The notes under the pieces: generated by a model
The model's database searches: none
The model's input: the letters and a program-made list of their open reading frames with translations, nothing else
Told to the model about the DNA's origin: nothing
Source of the DNA: Meira nashicola
Lineage: Eukaryota; Basidiomycota; Exobasidiomycetes; Exobasidiales; Brachybasidiaceae
DNA length: 64,000 nucleotides
Reading direction: 5' to 3'
Assembly: GCA_001600355.1 (NCBI GenBank)
Contig: BCJU01000001.1
Location: forward strand, 3,431,178 to 3,495,177
Shown here: one piece after another, positions 1 through 11,380 of the stretch
Layout: each line of letters begins with the position of its first letter
Numbering within the stretch: the first letter of the stretch is position 1
Translations under genes and position numbers: made by a program

Positions 1-2307
1 CAAAGAAGAAACAGGGGGCGCATCATGATCACCCGTATATCTTTCATATTTGTCATCACCTACGCTATCTGTATCACTATTTCTTGCCTCTCTTCTCTTG
101 CGAGCTGCATATAATCCTCCCAAACTTGCTACAACAGCTAAAGCACCAACAACCGAAGCAATCACTGCTGTATTTTTTGTTTTCGACGATGATGATCCAT
201 CACCAGAACTACCATCATCATCGTGATGACCGTCATCTTTGTTCTGTTGAGGTGCTGGCTGTTCGCTCGTCTGCGCTGGAACCGGATTCGAGGACGCTGT
301 CTGTTGCTCTGCCGATTGTGACATTGATTGAACTGGTTTGTCGCTGTTAGCTATTGAAGCTTGGGACGGACTCGGAGAAGATGAAGGAGATGTAGGGACT
401 AGCGGAGGATTCATTGAGGAAGAAGACGTTCCTGCGTCACGAGCAGCTAGGATAGTGTTAAGGTCTGTTGTCCAGCTCCAAGGCTCTGATGATCTAGTGT
501 CAAGATAATAGACGGGCGAAGAGATTGATTCGGAATCTCTTCTTTGTTGCGAAGAAGTCGACACTGTGGACATTGGAGCAGAGTTGATTGTATTCTCTTG
601 ACCAAAGGCGACCAAAAAGATACCATTCGCCATAATGGCAGTGTGGTATGCTTTACCTGGAGTACTTACTCCTGAACTTTCAGGATAGATTTTTTGCCAA
701 ATTGCAGGTTGAACCCTTGGATCGAGCAAGTAAGTATCATTTGAAAGGGGCTGACTGCCATCTAAAGTGACATATCCACCATGCACCAATATCGTACCAT
801 CGTCCATCAAGGTAGATGAATGACCGGATCTGCCTAAAGGGATATCCAGACCAGTGGCGCTTCCATTCGTGGTATCCATTCGCTGCCAAACGTTTGTCTC
901 AATATCCAAAGTCCAAAGACGATTCATTGGCGTGAACGCACCGAACATATCCCTACCGCCGATAAACATGATTCTTGTATTTTGCTTTGAAGTCTCATTC
1001 GCGGGAAGAACAACGGCAGAGTAATCATAAATGGAAACATTTGGCATTCGCGAATCGATTGGCAGAGTTCGAACGGACATAGCCTCCTCACCCTTATTGT
1101 CTGCAAAAGTTGTCCAAATGTCAACATATGGATAAGCGTTTGGTGCTTGGATAGAACTTGGAACGCTGCTATTGCATGTTGTGTAATCCATATAGCCTCC
1201 CAAGACCATGAAAGATGATCCACCCGTTTGACGAGCAATTTCTGCCTCGCTTGAGTTCAAACCAATTGAAACCGGAACTTGTACAGCAGACATACCACGC
1301 CTGCGAGGTGGTATTTTCTGATTAATGGTAATGTTTGGCTTTGACCAACGTCCATTACTTTGATCATGTTTGGCAGCTTTCCATGCATATATCGGAGAAT
1401 TGCTAATACTACAATCTGCTGTAGCTCCACCGATGAGAAACACCTGCTCGCCTTGATGATTACCAGTATGCGTCACAGCCCGAGCAGCAAATGCATGTGG
1501 TGAAAGTGCACTGGAAGACATTCTGTGCCATCTACTCTGACCAGCTTCGGTCGATCGCTTGAGGTATCCATTCGCAATTGTTCCATTAGACATATCAAGT
1601 GTGAATACATCATTTGTAACTCTGATAACTCCATCTTCAGCACTTTTTACTTGTCCACCTGTGAACAAAATCCGATTCGCAGTAGGCATATATGCAGATG
1701 TTTGTCCCCATCGCTCTTCACTTACTTCCTGCATATTCATTGCTCCACCTACCGTAGCATTGAGAACATTAATGTCACTTCCTATCAAATTTCCATTTTC
1801 GTTTGCGTTGAAAGAAGATCCCGAGATGTTTTCATTTGAGCCGGCAAGGAATGGCTGTTGGAGATATCCACTTGAACGCTGATGATCTTCTTGAAAAGAT
1901 TCTTGTGCTGCAAAACTTGCTGCCTTTCCCAATCCAAATAGCCTTTTCTGCAGAAAATTGTCCGATGCATATACGCCGACTATCACATTACTCCTTTGTT
2001 GTATTCCAGCTGCCTCCATCACCTCCAAGATAGTCGATGCAAGATGTGGTACGACGAAAAGTAAGAAAAGGATTTGCTTTATGAATGCAATGGTGAACGG
2101 TTGCGTGTTTTGCCGGGAAAGTGTGTTAGAATATCGTGAGGATCGGTAACTAAGAAGTGGGGTATGCTGATTCGAAATTGCAATATCGTGACTACCTGCT
2201 TCCTTTCCTTTCACGGTGTGCTGACATTCTGACACTTCTATCGATGCCTTTCTGTTTGTTTGCCCCATATTGTTTGACATCATTTCAGACTTGTGTAATC
2301 TACGCAT
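1..2307 (-). CDS. Kelch-repeat membrane protein, 3' end beyond the window
   Basis: The frame is open from an in-frame stop at 2398-2400 to the left edge without an intron, so about 769 codons are visible and the C-terminal end is missing. The first ATG is at 2307; further ATGs at 2283 and 2280 are also possible. A hydrophobic segment near residues 72-88 (ILFLLFVVPHL) looks like a signal anchor. The middle contains kelch-type blades such as ILFTGGQV, FLIGGA, FIGGRDMFG and GHSSTLMDDGTILVHGGY, which in this family form a beta-propeller. After a Ser/Pro/Gln-rich linker, a second hydrophobic segment (VIASVVGALAVVASLGGLY, plus-strand region about 80-165) is followed by the basic stop-transfer AARKRRE and a short acidic tail. 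I infer a cell-surface or endomembrane kelch protein with a large lumenal or external propeller. Its partner is unknown. Confidence 0.8.
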   Translation of the reverse strand, partial: MRRLHKSEMMSNNMGQTNRKASIEVSECQHTVKGKEAGSHDIAISNQHTPLLSYRSSRYSNTLSRQNTQPFTIAFIKQILFLLFVVPHLASTILEVMEAAGIQQRSNVIVGVYASDNFLQKRLFGLGKAASFAAQESFQEDHQRSSGYLQQPFLAGSNENISGSSFNANENGNLIGSDINVLNATVGGAMNMQEVSEERWGQTSAYMPTANRILFTGGQVKSAEDGVIRVTNDVFTLDMSNGTIANGYLKRSTEAGQSRWHRMSSSALSPHAFAARAVTHTGNHQGEQVFLIGGATADCSISNSPIYAWKAAKHDQSNGRWSKPNITINQKIPPRRRGMSAVQVPVSIGLNSSEAEIARQTGGSSFMVLGGYMDYTTCNSSVPSSIQAPNAYPYVDIWTTFADNKGEEAMSVRTLPIDSRMPNVSIYDYSAVVLPANETSKQNTRIMFIGGRDMFGAFTPMNRLWTLDIETNVWQRMDTTNGSATGLDIPLGRSGHSSTLMDDGTILVHGGYVTLDGSQPLSNDTYLLDPRVQPAIWQKIYPESSGVSTPGKAYHTAIMANGIFLVAFGQENTINSAPMSTVSTSSQQRRDSESISSPVYYLDTRSSEPWSWTTDLNTILAARDAGTSSSSMNPPLVPTSPSSSPSPSQASIANSDKPVQSMSQSAEQQTASSNPVPAQTSEQPAPQQNKDDGHHDDDGSSGDGSSSSKTKNTAVIASVVGALAVVASLGGLYAARKRREARNSDTDSVGDDKYERYTGDHDAPPVSSL

Positions 2308-2822
2308 TGTATATGCATATATTTGAGAAATTTGAAAGAAGAATCCTCTTTCGGACCGTTCCTGGATTTTAAAACAAGACTTAGCTGGTTCCACTACCTA
2401 TTCTTCCCAACTGTTCGTGCTTGTTTCGGTGAAGCTGTTAACGCAAAGTGCACTTGCTGCGAGAAATAAAAGTCAGTACTGTAATAGGGAAAGCGAAAAT
2501 GATGGTAATGAATCATAATTGTCAATGGGAAAAGTTGTAATCATTTGTTTGTGAAGAAAGACTAATTACGTTCGAGGACAATCTATCTAGTTGCCTTTTT
2601 GAGTTATGTGCATTACACGCGTTACGCCTACGCTATTCTACAAAATTGAGTTTAATTAATCTTCCGGTCTCGATTACGTAATCTTTCCGTTCTTTTACGT
2701 GTCGCTTAGACCGTGCGCTGCGCTTGGCTGAATGAAGTGCGTGCGCAACATGCTTCTTATTCATTATTATCATCATCATCATCTTTACATCACTTTGATA
2801 CAAATCGTCAGTTCAATCTAAT
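2308..2822. other. Divergent intergenic region
   Basis: This 515-bp spacer separates two divergent genes and presumably carries both promoters. It contains one ACGCGT box (2617-2622) and a short CAT/TCA-rich run just before the plus-strand gene. I see no RNA gene or conserved reading frame in it. Confidence 0.5.
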
Positions 2823-3343
2823 ATGAGTCTCCTACGTACATCAGCAAACTCTTTGCGCAATTCAGTTATGCCAACAATGCGTTCATCCATGGCCATTCGA
2901 GGCTTTGCCGATAAGCCTGATCCTGAATTTTCCGAGCCTTTCCGTCGTGGAACTTCCAGTGGATTCAGCAAACGTGAACAGGTATGTATCTGACGTCGTA
3001 GCGGCACAATATACAATTGAAGCTACATTTTGGCAGCTACTTTGAGGTGATGGAGTAAAACATGCTTGAATGAATTAGTATCATTGACTTTCATCATCTT
3101 ACCTCCACATTTCATTTTCATCTAGGCAAATGAAGACCAATTTGTTCGTCAACAAGAGCAAGAAAAGCTCAAAGCTTGTGAGTATTTTTGTTAGTTCCGT
3201 AGTGATATTCTCTTGCTGACTTTGATTTCATGATTTTATCGAAATTCTCAAACACAGTGAGAGAAAAGCTCGATAAGCACCGCAAAGATCTTGATGACGT
3301 AGAAAGTGCAATCAACGACCTCAACAAATCATCAAAGAAGTAA
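2823..3343 (+). CDS. INH1: Mitochondrial F1-ATPase inhibitor (IF1/Inh1)
   Basis: Three exons (2823-2981, 3126-3177, 3258-3343) encode 98 residues. The introns have consensus donors GTATGT and GTGAGT and end in TAG and CAG. Residues 1-29 are a mitochondrial presequence rich in Ser, Arg and Leu and lacking acids, ending at RGFADKP. The remainder is the family's inhibitory segment (GTSSGFSKREQANEDQFVRQ) followed by a charged helix (EKLKALREKLDKHRKDL) that would dimerise as a coiled coil. Inh1/IF1 blocks ATP hydrolysis by F1-ATPase when the proton gradient collapses. Length and domain order fit the family. Exon 2 is only 52 nt, so no long open frame exists over this gene. Confidence 0.9.
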
Positions 3344-3826
3344 AAGGTTGACAATTCTAAAAATCAAGAAAGATTCTAGATTGTAGCGTATCATCTCAAT
3401 ACTTCGCTGAACCGGAGGATTTGCACTAATGTCAATCAGGTCTATACAAATAAATGAAATCAAATATAGTCTGTTCCATGTGCCTGATCGATACTACTGT
3501 CTCCATTTACCCTAAAGAAGTGCATCAAGATATATAAACAGGTGACACTTTATCTTGAAGGTAATACTTAGAAAGCCCCAATCATATCCACCTTGAACGT
3601 ATCTGACAATCTTGCCAACACAAGCCACACATGCATGTCACGTCGGAGTGCCTAATCCTTGTTGTGTTATTCCAATCATCACCCTCGGTCCACACAATTA
3701 CTCACGTTTCCGTAGCCACAATACATCACACGCAAAGAGCAGAGCTCGAAATGACGAAGAATAATACAGAATGATCATTGAACTTGTTAGGCAAAAGATG
3801 GGACAAGGTTTACGATATATGTATAC
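3344..3826. other. Convergent intergenic region
   Basis: This 483-bp stretch lies between the 3' ends of the IF1 and MPC1 genes. An AATAAA-like motif sits about 100 bp after the IF1 stop and could serve as a polyadenylation signal. I see nothing else in it. Confidence 0.4.
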
Positions 3827-4734
3827 CTAAGCTGATCCTGGTACTGCAGCTTTGACGGAATCTCTAACGGATTCGGCGGTTTCTTTAATAGAACGCTTTG
3901 CTTCTCTGCCTCCCATGTAATGATAACGCTGTATTAGAGGGAAATGAAGGGAAGACAACGTTATTATCAGCATACATGCATTCAAAAACATCATAGAATC
4001 AGACTAATTCTGTGTACTCACTACAAACCGTGCTCCTTGTGTCATTTGAGCAGTTGCATTGGTAAGATGGCATGCGAGTAAGAGATAATTTCTTGGAACC
4101 ACTCGCCAAGCAAAACGGGAGAATACGAGCCTATGAAGATTAAGAAAGGACGACAAAATGAATAAAAGGATGTCAGCCATCTTTTGCCGAATCAATTGAG
4201 AAGCTGGTGATTTCTTGGGCAACGTACGAATAAGAGGCAAGTGCTGCAGTCATTGGTCCAGAGATGACTTCTTCATCTTTCTTGAGATCAGCAATGGCGG
4301 CCTTTAAAAGGGAGAATAGAATGGAAGCATTAGTGATGAATATTCTCAACTCGACCTCACATTTTCGTTATACATACCAATGGTAAACCCCAGTTGGCAA
4401 CTTTTGTATAAGAAGCGCATAGGAGAGAAGAGAAGAGGAATATGTGTCAACTGATAATCCAAATAGCGTTCTACCTTTTTTTAAGCGTGCGTACCAGGTC
4501 CCCAGAAGTGCTAGTTGAGAGAATGTAAATAGGTCAGTATACGATGTCTATAACTTCAAGAAGTAACGCAAACTCACAGTACTCTAGTGATAATGAACAG
4601 AAAGGGCACAAGAAAGAAGAATATCGTCAGCACAAAACTTTCGTCATATCTCCTGCTATCCTCTTTTTTAAACGTACGAAAAAGTATTCGCGTGCGGCTG
4701 GCGACCGTAGCCAATGTACAAATGTTGAAGCCAT
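3827..4734 (-). CDS. MPC1: Mitochondrial pyruvate carrier subunit 1
   Basis: Seven exons, in coding order 4678-4734, 4578-4583, 4495-4510, 4378-4400, 4228-4301, 4022-4130 and 3827-3928, join in frame to give 128 residues. Every intron is GT-AG and 67-97 nt long. The product starts MASTFVHWLRSPAAREYFF and continues with the MPC1 signature [20 protein letters not shown], then SRFAWRVVPRNYLLLACH and LTNATAQMTQGARFV. MPC1 pairs with MPC2 in the inner mitochondrial membrane to import pyruvate. The second exon is only 6 nt (AGTACT) and supplies the Ser-Thr of the invariant STHFWGP block; the third is 16 nt. Skipping the 6-nt exon would keep the frame but delete those two conserved residues. Identity is very secure; the exon model is supported by both splice consensus and family conservation. 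Confidence 0.93.
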
Positions 4735-5021
4735 ATTATATTATTGAGAATGTACTGGTCTTCTTGCGATGGCAAAGGCGAGAAGATTGTTTATCGTGAT
4801 CGAGAAGGAAGGCTTGCTCTTGCATCTACACTTTTTTCGGAACGTTGCACCCAAGCGCGGTCAGCTAAAATTCAAACGCAGAGTAGGCGCACATGCAGAC
4901 TCGAGCGAGTCACAACTCACTAAATGCCCCAAAATTAACGAATAGGCTAACGCGAATTTTTTCCCAGTAAAATTAGCTTTTCTTCTTTTTTTCTTAATTC
5001 GGATGATGATCATCGTTCTTT

Positions 5022-8000
5022 ATGACTCAAAAGGAGGAAGTCATGCTCACTCTTTTGGGCCCTTCGCCGTTTGGCAAGCCTAAAAGGTCGCAATTACTCG
5101 CAGCTTTGCAATCAATTCAGCCCACTATTCGTTCTATTGATGCTTTACACCTTCACTTTGTCTCTATTCACTCAAATGCTCAAATCACTGAAGACCAAAG
5201 GAAGGTTTTGGATAGTCTATTAATTTATGGTGACGATATTGCTTTTCCTGCAACACAAAAAGCAATTTCGCACGCATTGTCATCCAAACAAGATTTAACA
5301 CAAGAAAAAGCTAGCAAGACCTTCATCTTCTTCGTTACACCTAGACCCGGCAGTATTTCGCCATGGTCATCAAAGGCGACAGATATCGCGCGGATGTGCA
5401 ACTTACACTCTTGCGTAGACCGAATTGAAAGGGGAACAGCCTATTTGATCGAAAGCACTGATTCTATTGAATTAGAACCAAGCATTTTAAGCCTCCTTCA
5501 TGACCGAATGACCCAACTTTTAGATCGAAAACCTCCAAGTTCTGTTAGTCTCTTCGGACAAGCACCTCCTGCACCTTTGAGAAGCGTTCAATTGTCCGAT
5601 TCTAACCAACAACCCGACCGTAACACTGCTCGTGAAAAGCTCGCAAAAGCAAATCAAGAACTCGGTCTCGCTTTGGCCAATGATGAGATCGATTATCTTG
5701 CAGACGCTTTTGTAGCCAACGATGCAAACGCTTCTGATGCCCTACGTCGTGATCCAACCGATGTTGAATTATTCATGTTTGCTCAAGTAAATTCTGAGCA
5801 TTGCAGACACAAAATTTTCAATGCAGATTGGACGATCGACGGAAAATCAATGCAAAATACCTTGTTCGGCATGATCAGGAATACTCACAAGGTGACACCG
5901 CAATATACAATCAGTGCTTACAGCGATAATGCTGCTGTTTTGGAAGGAAGCGAGGCATACAGGTTCGCATCAGCCCCTAGATCTTTGGGCAAGAACACTC
6001 AAGCAGTATATGCTGGTCAAAAAGAAGATATGCCAATGATTGTAAAGGTGGAGACCCATAATCATCCTACTGCAATTTCTCCATTTCCTGGAGCAGCTAC
6101 AGGATCAGGTGGTGAAATCCGTGATGAAGGTGCAGTCGGAAGGGGAAGTAAACCTAAAGCCGGAATTGTTGGCTTTATGACCTCAGATCTTTTACTTCCC
6201 GAAAATGAGAATAATATTGGAGAAGGCTTGACTGGTTTGCGTGGACCTAATATGCCGTGGGAAACGCACGTAGGAAAGCCTGGCCATGTTGCAAGCGCTC
6301 TGGATATCATGACTGAGGCACCTTTAGGAAGTGCAAATTTCAACAATGAATTCGGAAGACCAGGATTGGGTGGATTTTGGCGAACTTTTACGCAAGAGGT
6401 TGAGTTTAAAGATAATGATGGACTTTCTAAAGACATCCGTGGTTATCACAAGCCTATTATGCTTGCTGGCGGTGTAGGAAACGTTCGTCCACAGTATGCA
6501 CTCAAATCAAAAATTACTGATGGCAGTGCAATTATTGTATTAGGTGGTCCCGGCATGTTGATTGGTCTTGGAGGTGGTGCAGCGTCCTCCATGGCTTCGA
6601 GTGCAAATCGAGCTGATTTGGATTTCGCAAGCGTGCAAAGAGAAAATCCAGAAATGGAACGTAGATGTCAAAGTGTCATTGATGCATGCTGTTCGTTGGG
6701 TGACACTGCCCATGGTACATTAGAAGGTGAAGCATTGAAAGGCAATCCAATTCAAAGTATCCATGATGTCGGAGCAGGAGGATTGAGCAATGCTCTACCA
6801 GAATTAGTTCACGATAGTGATTTGGGTGCCATCTTTGAAATTCGTGACGTTCTAGTTGCCGATCCAGGTATGAGTCCGATGGAAATTTGGTGCAATGAAA
6901 GTCAAGAACGGTACGTTTTAGCTGTCAAGCAAGAAGACTTGAACCGATTCAAAGCAATTTGTGAACGTGAAAGATGTCCTTTCTCAGTGGTTGGTAAGGC
7001 TACGAGTGAATTGCGTCTTGTCGTTACGGATAGACTACTCGGAAACAATGCAATTGATCTGCCAATGTCTACGCTTTTCGGCAAACCACCAAAGATTGCA
7101 AGAAAGGCTCAAACGGAGACCATTGAGTATTCTACTTTTGATCCGAGTCTACAGAAATATTTACCTCAATCTGACTCCCTTCCAAACGCAATCGCAGAAG
7201 CATGCGATCGGGTTCTTCACCTTCCCACTGTGGCATCAAAATCTTTTTTGATCACAATCGGAGATCGTTCCATTACCGCATTAGTAGCAAGAGATCAAAT
7301 GGTTGGTCCATGGCAAGTACCTGTAGCAGATGTTGCTGTGACGAGAACATCTTATGGCTTCTTGGACGCATTGACCGGAGAAGCAATGGCATCTGGAGAA
7401 AGAACGCCTCTTGCATTGATCGATTCAGCTGCTTCTGCAAGAATGGCAGTCGGTGAAGCTTTGACAAATTTAGTCGCTGCAAGTGTGCCTGCTATGGAAC
7501 GAATCAAATTGAGCGCCAATTGGATGTGTGCAGCTTCTCATCGTGATGAGGGTGCGAGATTGTATCAAGCGGTTGAGGCTATCGGTTTGGATTTATGTCC
7601 TGCATTAGGATTGGCAATTCCTGTAGGAAAAGATTCCATGTCTATGAAAATGGCTTGGCAAGCGGAAGACAATCAATCACGATCGGTGACAGCACCAATG
7701 AGCGTCATCATCACAGCATTTGCTCCAGTTGACAGCATTGACCGAACATGGACGCCACAAATTCGAACAGATGTTGAGGACGAAACTTGCTTGTTCTTTA
7801 TTGATCTTGCAAAGGGAAAGCAAAGGTTAGGTGGATCATGCTTAGCGCAAGTTTTCAGTCAATTGGGTGGAAATGAATGTCCAAATGTAGAAGATGCTTC
7901 AATCTTGCGCGGTTTCTTCCAAGCATGTCATACTTTGAAACAGCTTCGCGTTCAAAATAGACAAGAAGATGGCTTGGTTCTTGCATACCACGATAGAAGT

Positions 8001-9362
8001 GACGGTGGATTATTCACCACTGTAGTAGAAATGGCTTTCGCTGGTCATGCAGGTCTAGATATCGATCTAAGCAGTCTTTTACAACAACAACAATCACATC
8101 CAACATCTGCTCTATTCAATGAAGAATTGGGCGCAGTTATGCAGATCAAATTGCGCGACGTAAAAGCAGTCGCAGCCGTTTTCGCTCAAGCAGGTATCCC
8201 AGCCAACTGTATGCACAACATTGGTAAAGTGCTACCGTCAAACAAACAAACAATCACTATTCGTACCAACGATACGATCTTGCTGCAAAGTGACAGAGCT
8301 TCTTTGCAAAAATCTTGGTCAGAAACATCTTTCCGCATGCAAGCTAGACGAGACAATGCCCTTTCAGCACAATCGGAATATGCACTGATTACAAACGAAG
8401 CAAGAGGTGCACACACGCTTTCGTATGATCTCACATATGTTCCTGGTACAGATTATCTTGGTGCTTTGAAACCATCTTTGGTACCTCTTGATGTGCGACC
8501 AAAAGTTGCCATTCTTCGTGAACAAGGGGTCAATGGACATATCGAAATGGCATTCGCTTTCGATCAAGCAGGTTTCACAGCCGTTGATGTACATATGAGC
8601 GACTTGGTTGCGGGAAGGGTTACTTTAGGCGACTTTGTTGGTTTAGCAGCTTGCGGAGGATTCAGTTATGGAGACGTCTTGGGAGCTGGGAATGGTTGGG
8701 CTCAATCATGCTTGCTGATTCCTCAAGTTTATGCTGAATTGGATGCATTCTTGAATAAGCGTTCAGATACATTCGCTTTGGGTGTTTGTAATGGATGTCA
8801 ATTCTTAAGTCATTTGGCCAGATCAGGGCTTTTGAAGACCGGTAGTGCTGAACCAAAGGCTACTGAATCAAAGCAATTAGTTTGGCCGCGTTTCACAAAT
8901 AATATCAGCGAAAGATTCGAAGGACGAGTAAGTATGGTTGCCATTAATGATACGCCAGCCGTAAGACGAAGCGTATTTTTACGAGATATGATTGGAAGTC
9001 GCTTGCCATCGATCATTGCTCACGGAGAGGGTAGGGCAGCTTTCGAAAATCAAGAAATAGAATTACAAGCTTTAGAATCGGCTGGTTCAATTGCAATCCG
9101 ATTCGTTGAAGATGGTCAATCTGATATAACCAAAGGAACTACTCGTTATCCTATCAACCCAAACGGCAGTCCTAATGGTTTGACCGGTTTGATTTCCCTT
9201 GACGGAAGAGTCCTAGCCATGATGCCGCATCCTGAACGTGGAATCACGCGAGAATCAATGAGCTGGCGTCCAGAAGCAAGTACACAAGCATGGAACGGTC
9301 ATGGACCATGGCAAAGGATGTTTGAAAGCGCACGAAAGTGGGTGGAAATGCAAAGCAAGTAA
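5022..9362 (+). CDS. ADE6: Phosphoribosylformylglycinamidine synthase (FGAM synthase)
   Basis: A single exon encodes 1446 residues, slightly longer than the roughly 1340-1360 typical of eukaryotic PurL-type enzymes. It catalyses the fourth step of de novo purine synthesis, converting FGAR, glutamine and ATP to FGAM. The synthetase half shows [19 protein letters not shown] near residue 343, the [19 protein letters not shown] region, and a second AIR-synthase-like half around the [14 protein letters not shown] block. A C-terminal class I glutamine amidotransferase begins near residue 1158 ([16 protein letters not shown]), with the nucleophile Cys in GVCNGCQF near residue 1255 and the His/Glu pair in MMPHPERG near residue 1403. 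All catalytic motifs look intact. The downstream neighbour is convergent. Confidence 0.97.
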   Translation: MTQKEEVMLTLLGPSPFGKPKRSQLLAALQSIQPTIRSIDALHLHFVSIHSNAQITEDQRKVLDSLLIYGDDIAFPATQKAISHALSSKQDLTQEKASKTFIFFVTPRPGSISPWSSKATDIARMCNLHSCVDRIERGTAYLIESTDSIELEPSILSLLHDRMTQLLDRKPPSSVSLFGQAPPAPLRSVQLSDSNQQPDRNTAREKLAKANQELGLALANDEIDYLADAFVANDANASDALRRDPTDVELFMFAQVNSEHCRHKIFNADWTIDGKSMQNTLFGMIRNTHKVTPQYTISAYSDNAAVLEGSEAYRFASAPRSLGKNTQAVYAGQKEDMPMIVKVETHNHPTAISPFPGAATGSGGEIRDEGAVGRGSKPKAGIVGFMTSDLLLPENENNIGEGLTGLRGPNMPWETHVGKPGHVASALDIMTEAPLGSANFNNEFGRPGLGGFWRTFTQEVEFKDNDGLSKDIRGYHKPIMLAGGVGNVRPQYALKSKITDGSAIIVLGGPGMLIGLGGGAASSMASSANRADLDFASVQRENPEMERRCQSVIDACCSLGDTAHGTLEGEALKGNPIQSIHDVGAGGLSNALPELVHDSDLGAIFEIRDVLVADPGMSPMEIWCNESQERYVLAVKQEDLNRFKAICERERCPFSVVGKATSELRLVVTDRLLGNNAIDLPMSTLFGKPPKIARKAQTETIEYSTFDPSLQKYLPQSDSLPNAIAEACDRVLHLPTVASKSFLITIGDRSITALVARDQMVGPWQVPVADVAVTRTSYGFLDALTGEAMASGERTPLALIDSAASARMAVGEALTNLVAASVPAMERIKLSANWMCAASHRDEGARLYQAVEAIGLDLCPALGLAIPVGKDSMSMKMAWQAEDNQSRSVTAPMSVIITAFAPVDSIDRTWTPQIRTDVEDETCLFFIDLAKGKQRLGGSCLAQVFSQLGGNECPNVEDASILRGFFQACHTLKQLRVQNRQEDGLVLAYHDRSDGGLFTTVVEMAFAGHAGLDIDLSSLLQQQQSHPTSALFNEELGAVMQIKLRDVKAVAAVFAQAGIPANCMHNIGKVLPSNKQTITIRTNDTILLQSDRASLQKSWSETSFRMQARRDNALSAQSEYALITNEARGAHTLSYDLTYVPGTDYLGALKPSLVPLDVRPKVAILREQGVNGHIEMAFAFDQAGFTAVDVHMSDLVAGRVTLGDFVGLAACGGFSYGDVLGAGNGWAQSCLLIPQVYAELDAFLNKRSDTFALGVCNGCQFLSHLARSGLLKTGSAEPKATESKQLVWPRFTNNISERFEGRVSMVAINDTPAVRRSVFLRDMIGSRLPSIIAHGEGRAAFENQEIELQALESAGSIAIRFVEDGQSDITKGTTRYPINPNGSPNGLTGLISLDGRVLAMMPHPERGITRESMSWRPEASTQAWNGHGPWQRMFESARKWVEMQSK

Positions 9363-9452
9363 ATTTCGTTAATAGAATTTGTTTAGAGATGTGTAAAAAT
9401 ACAGTGAATTAATTATGATCGTACAAGAGGTATATCGGTGTGAAAGGTACGA

Positions 9453-10445
9453 TTATCCAAAGTGAATGTTCTCTTTGTGGAAAGCGTGTAAGAGTTGTAG
9501 AATATCATCTACGTCCATTTGTGCTGCACGTTTATCCGAGTATGAGCTTGAGAGTAAAATTGTATCCAACAATTCATTAAAGTTTGCGGTGGTCTTTGCT
9601 TTTACAGGCAATTCATGCTGACTGCAAAATGTTTTATGATTCGCTTCTAACATAGTTTTAACTCCTTTTGCATCAAATGAGCTTCGAACAGTTTTATGAC
9701 GACGACTGAAGAGGATACGGGTAAGACCGTCATACTCTTCGAACGGGATTGACGGAGGAGGTTGAATGGGCACAATTCTAACAACACTTGAATCCACTTT
9801 GGGAGGAGGACGGAAGGAACCTTTACTGACATGCATTTGAAGGTCAACTTTAGCGTAAAGTTGTACGTTGGCACTCAATCTGCACCATAATTCTGATCCA
9901 GGTCTTGCCAATAATCGAAGTGCAAATTCTCTTTGAAACATCAAGATTGCACATCGAAATTGCGGTCGATGAGAAAGTAATTTGAAAACGAGAGGTGAAG
10001 AAATTTGATAAGGCGTATTGGAAATTACAACATCGAAATAATCCAATTTTGCCTTGCAAAAATCGCCTATCGTAATATCCAATTTCCTCTGTTCATTCTT
10101 CCCTTGTACACGTTTACGTAATTCTGCCGCCATTCTTGGATCCATTTCAATCACTTGTAATCGCTTACATTGTTCTAAAATTCTCATTGTTAAATTTCCC
10201 GTTCCTGGACCTACTTCAAGTACGATATCGGTCGCTTTCAAATTTGCCTTATCGACGATACTTTGAGCAACGAGAGGATTTTTTAGGATATGTTGACCGA
10301 ATCGTTCCGTATTGAAAATGGGATTCTTAGCTGTAGAAGAATCTCCATTTTTGCCATTTGAAGGATGTGCAGATCCGATTCGTTTATTTGCTGAAATAGG
10401 TTGGGCATGAACCCTTGTCAGTCGATCAGAAACTGCTTTAGGCAT
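9453..10445 (-). CDS. DIM1: 18S rRNA dimethyladenosine transferase Dim1
   Basis: A single exon encodes 330 residues, close to the usual length. Dim1/KsgA enzymes dimethylate two adjacent adenosines in the 3' hairpin of small-subunit rRNA and take part in pre-18S processing in the nucleolus. The SAM-binding motif I is LEVGPGTGNLT at residues 76-86 and the catalytic motif IV is NTPYQIS at 143-149, the eukaryotic form of NLPY. Conserved family blocks QREFALRLLARPG, RLSANVQ and FRPPPKVDSSVVRI follow. The end, LLHAFHKENIHFG, matches the Dim1 C-terminus. The N-terminal 44 residues are basic and low in complexity, as in nucleolar members. The start at 10445 is an ATG and the only sensible one. Confidence 0.95.
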   Translation of the reverse strand: MPKAVSDRLTRVHAQPISANKRIGSAHPSNGKNGDSSTAKNPIFNTERFGQHILKNPLVAQSIVDKANLKATDIVLEVGPGTGNLTMRILEQCKRLQVIEMDPRMAAELRKRVQGKNEQRKLDITIGDFCKAKLDYFDVVISNTPYQISSPLVFKLLSHRPQFRCAILMFQREFALRLLARPGSELWCRLSANVQLYAKVDLQMHVSKGSFRPPPKVDSSVVRIVPIQPPPSIPFEEYDGLTRILFSRRHKTVRSSFDAKGVKTMLEANHKTFCSQHELPVKAKTTANFNELLDTILLSSSYSDKRAAQMDVDDILQLLHAFHKENIHFG

Positions 10446-10650
10446 TTTGTGGGATGGTGGTGGCTATAGGCGTGCTTGTACACTTATTTGATGCAGGGAA
10501 GTTAACAATCTCCAAAAAAAAATTAAGAAATAAATACACGTGACACTTTCTTACACGCATAAAAATGTGGTTCTTTTCTTACCTCGTACACGGCGCCCGC
10601 ACTGATTGTCTTCCTATCATAACCACCTGCCTCGTCATATTTCGTTCACC

Positions 10651-11277
10651 ATGTTTTCAATCTCAACAAAGCTTGGAATAACAGGGAACGGTAGGGGTAC
10701 TATGATGCTTTCACAAATTGGCTCGACTTTGCAAGCTTGCAAAAATTCGAATTTGCGATCATTTTCTATGTCAATCCCTAGACTTGCTCCAACAAATGAT
10801 ACCAATCGTGCAACATCTTCATCTTCGCGCAATCATAATGTCAGCACACCACGATCTACAAAACAAGGACTTCCTTCAATCACAGCTGCAGGCTCAATAC
10901 CAAATCGTAATGATTCAAGACGATTTCTGCAAGGTCGCAATTATGCTCCTAAAAATTTGAATTTCGAACATATCTACGCTGAAAGAAGGAGACGAACACC
11001 ACCTCTTTTAGGACCTTCAAGAGCCATGGCTGAAAGGAATGATGAAATTTTCAAGCTAGGTCTACGGCCCGGTCATGTTTCTTTACACGATGATTCATAC
11101 AAGAATCCTGTCTTGCTCTCAAATTATGTAAGCGTGATGGGAAGGATTAAACCTAGGAGAGCTTCCGGACTTACACAAAGGAGTCAACGTGAAGTTGCTA
11201 AAGCAATCCGTCGTGCTCAGAATATGGGTTTGATGCCAGTCATGAGCAAGATGCAATATAAAGCATGGAGTCAATAG
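10651..11277 (+). CDS. RSM18: Mitochondrial small-subunit ribosomal protein bS18m
   Basis: A single exon encodes 208 residues, starting at the first ATG (10651). The C-terminal third carries the bacterial S18 core: NPVLLSNYVSVMGRIKPRRASGLTQRSQREVAKAIRRAQNMGLMPVM. That core is quoted in pieces of the family consensus, namely the NP-LLS, GRI-PRR and R---KAI-RA---GL-P segments, about residues 155-200. The N-terminal 60 residues are rich in Ser, Arg and Asn with almost no acids, which fits mitochondrial import. bS18m sits on the platform of the mitoribosomal small subunit beside bS6m. The gene diverges from DIM1 by about 205 bp. Confidence 0.88.
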   Translation: MFSISTKLGITGNGRGTMMLSQIGSTLQACKNSNLRSFSMSIPRLAPTNDTNRATSSSSRNHNVSTPRSTKQGLPSITAAGSIPNRNDSRRFLQGRNYAPKNLNFEHIYAERRRRTPPLLGPSRAMAERNDEIFKLGLRPGHVSLHDDSYKNPVLLSNYVSVMGRIKPRRASGLTQRSQREVAKAIRRAQNMGLMPVMSKMQYKAWSQ

Positions 11278-11380
11278 CAATGGGTATGAAAATGTTCCAC
11301 AAGGAATACGTGTATGATATAGAGAAGAATCTAGTTGGATATTATGAAAAAAAAAATCATTTCTTTTCAAAATGGAATTC

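Noticed and set aside
924..1238. 104-codon minus-strand frame
   Set aside because: It is out of frame within the kelch gene, whose own open frame spans the whole region.
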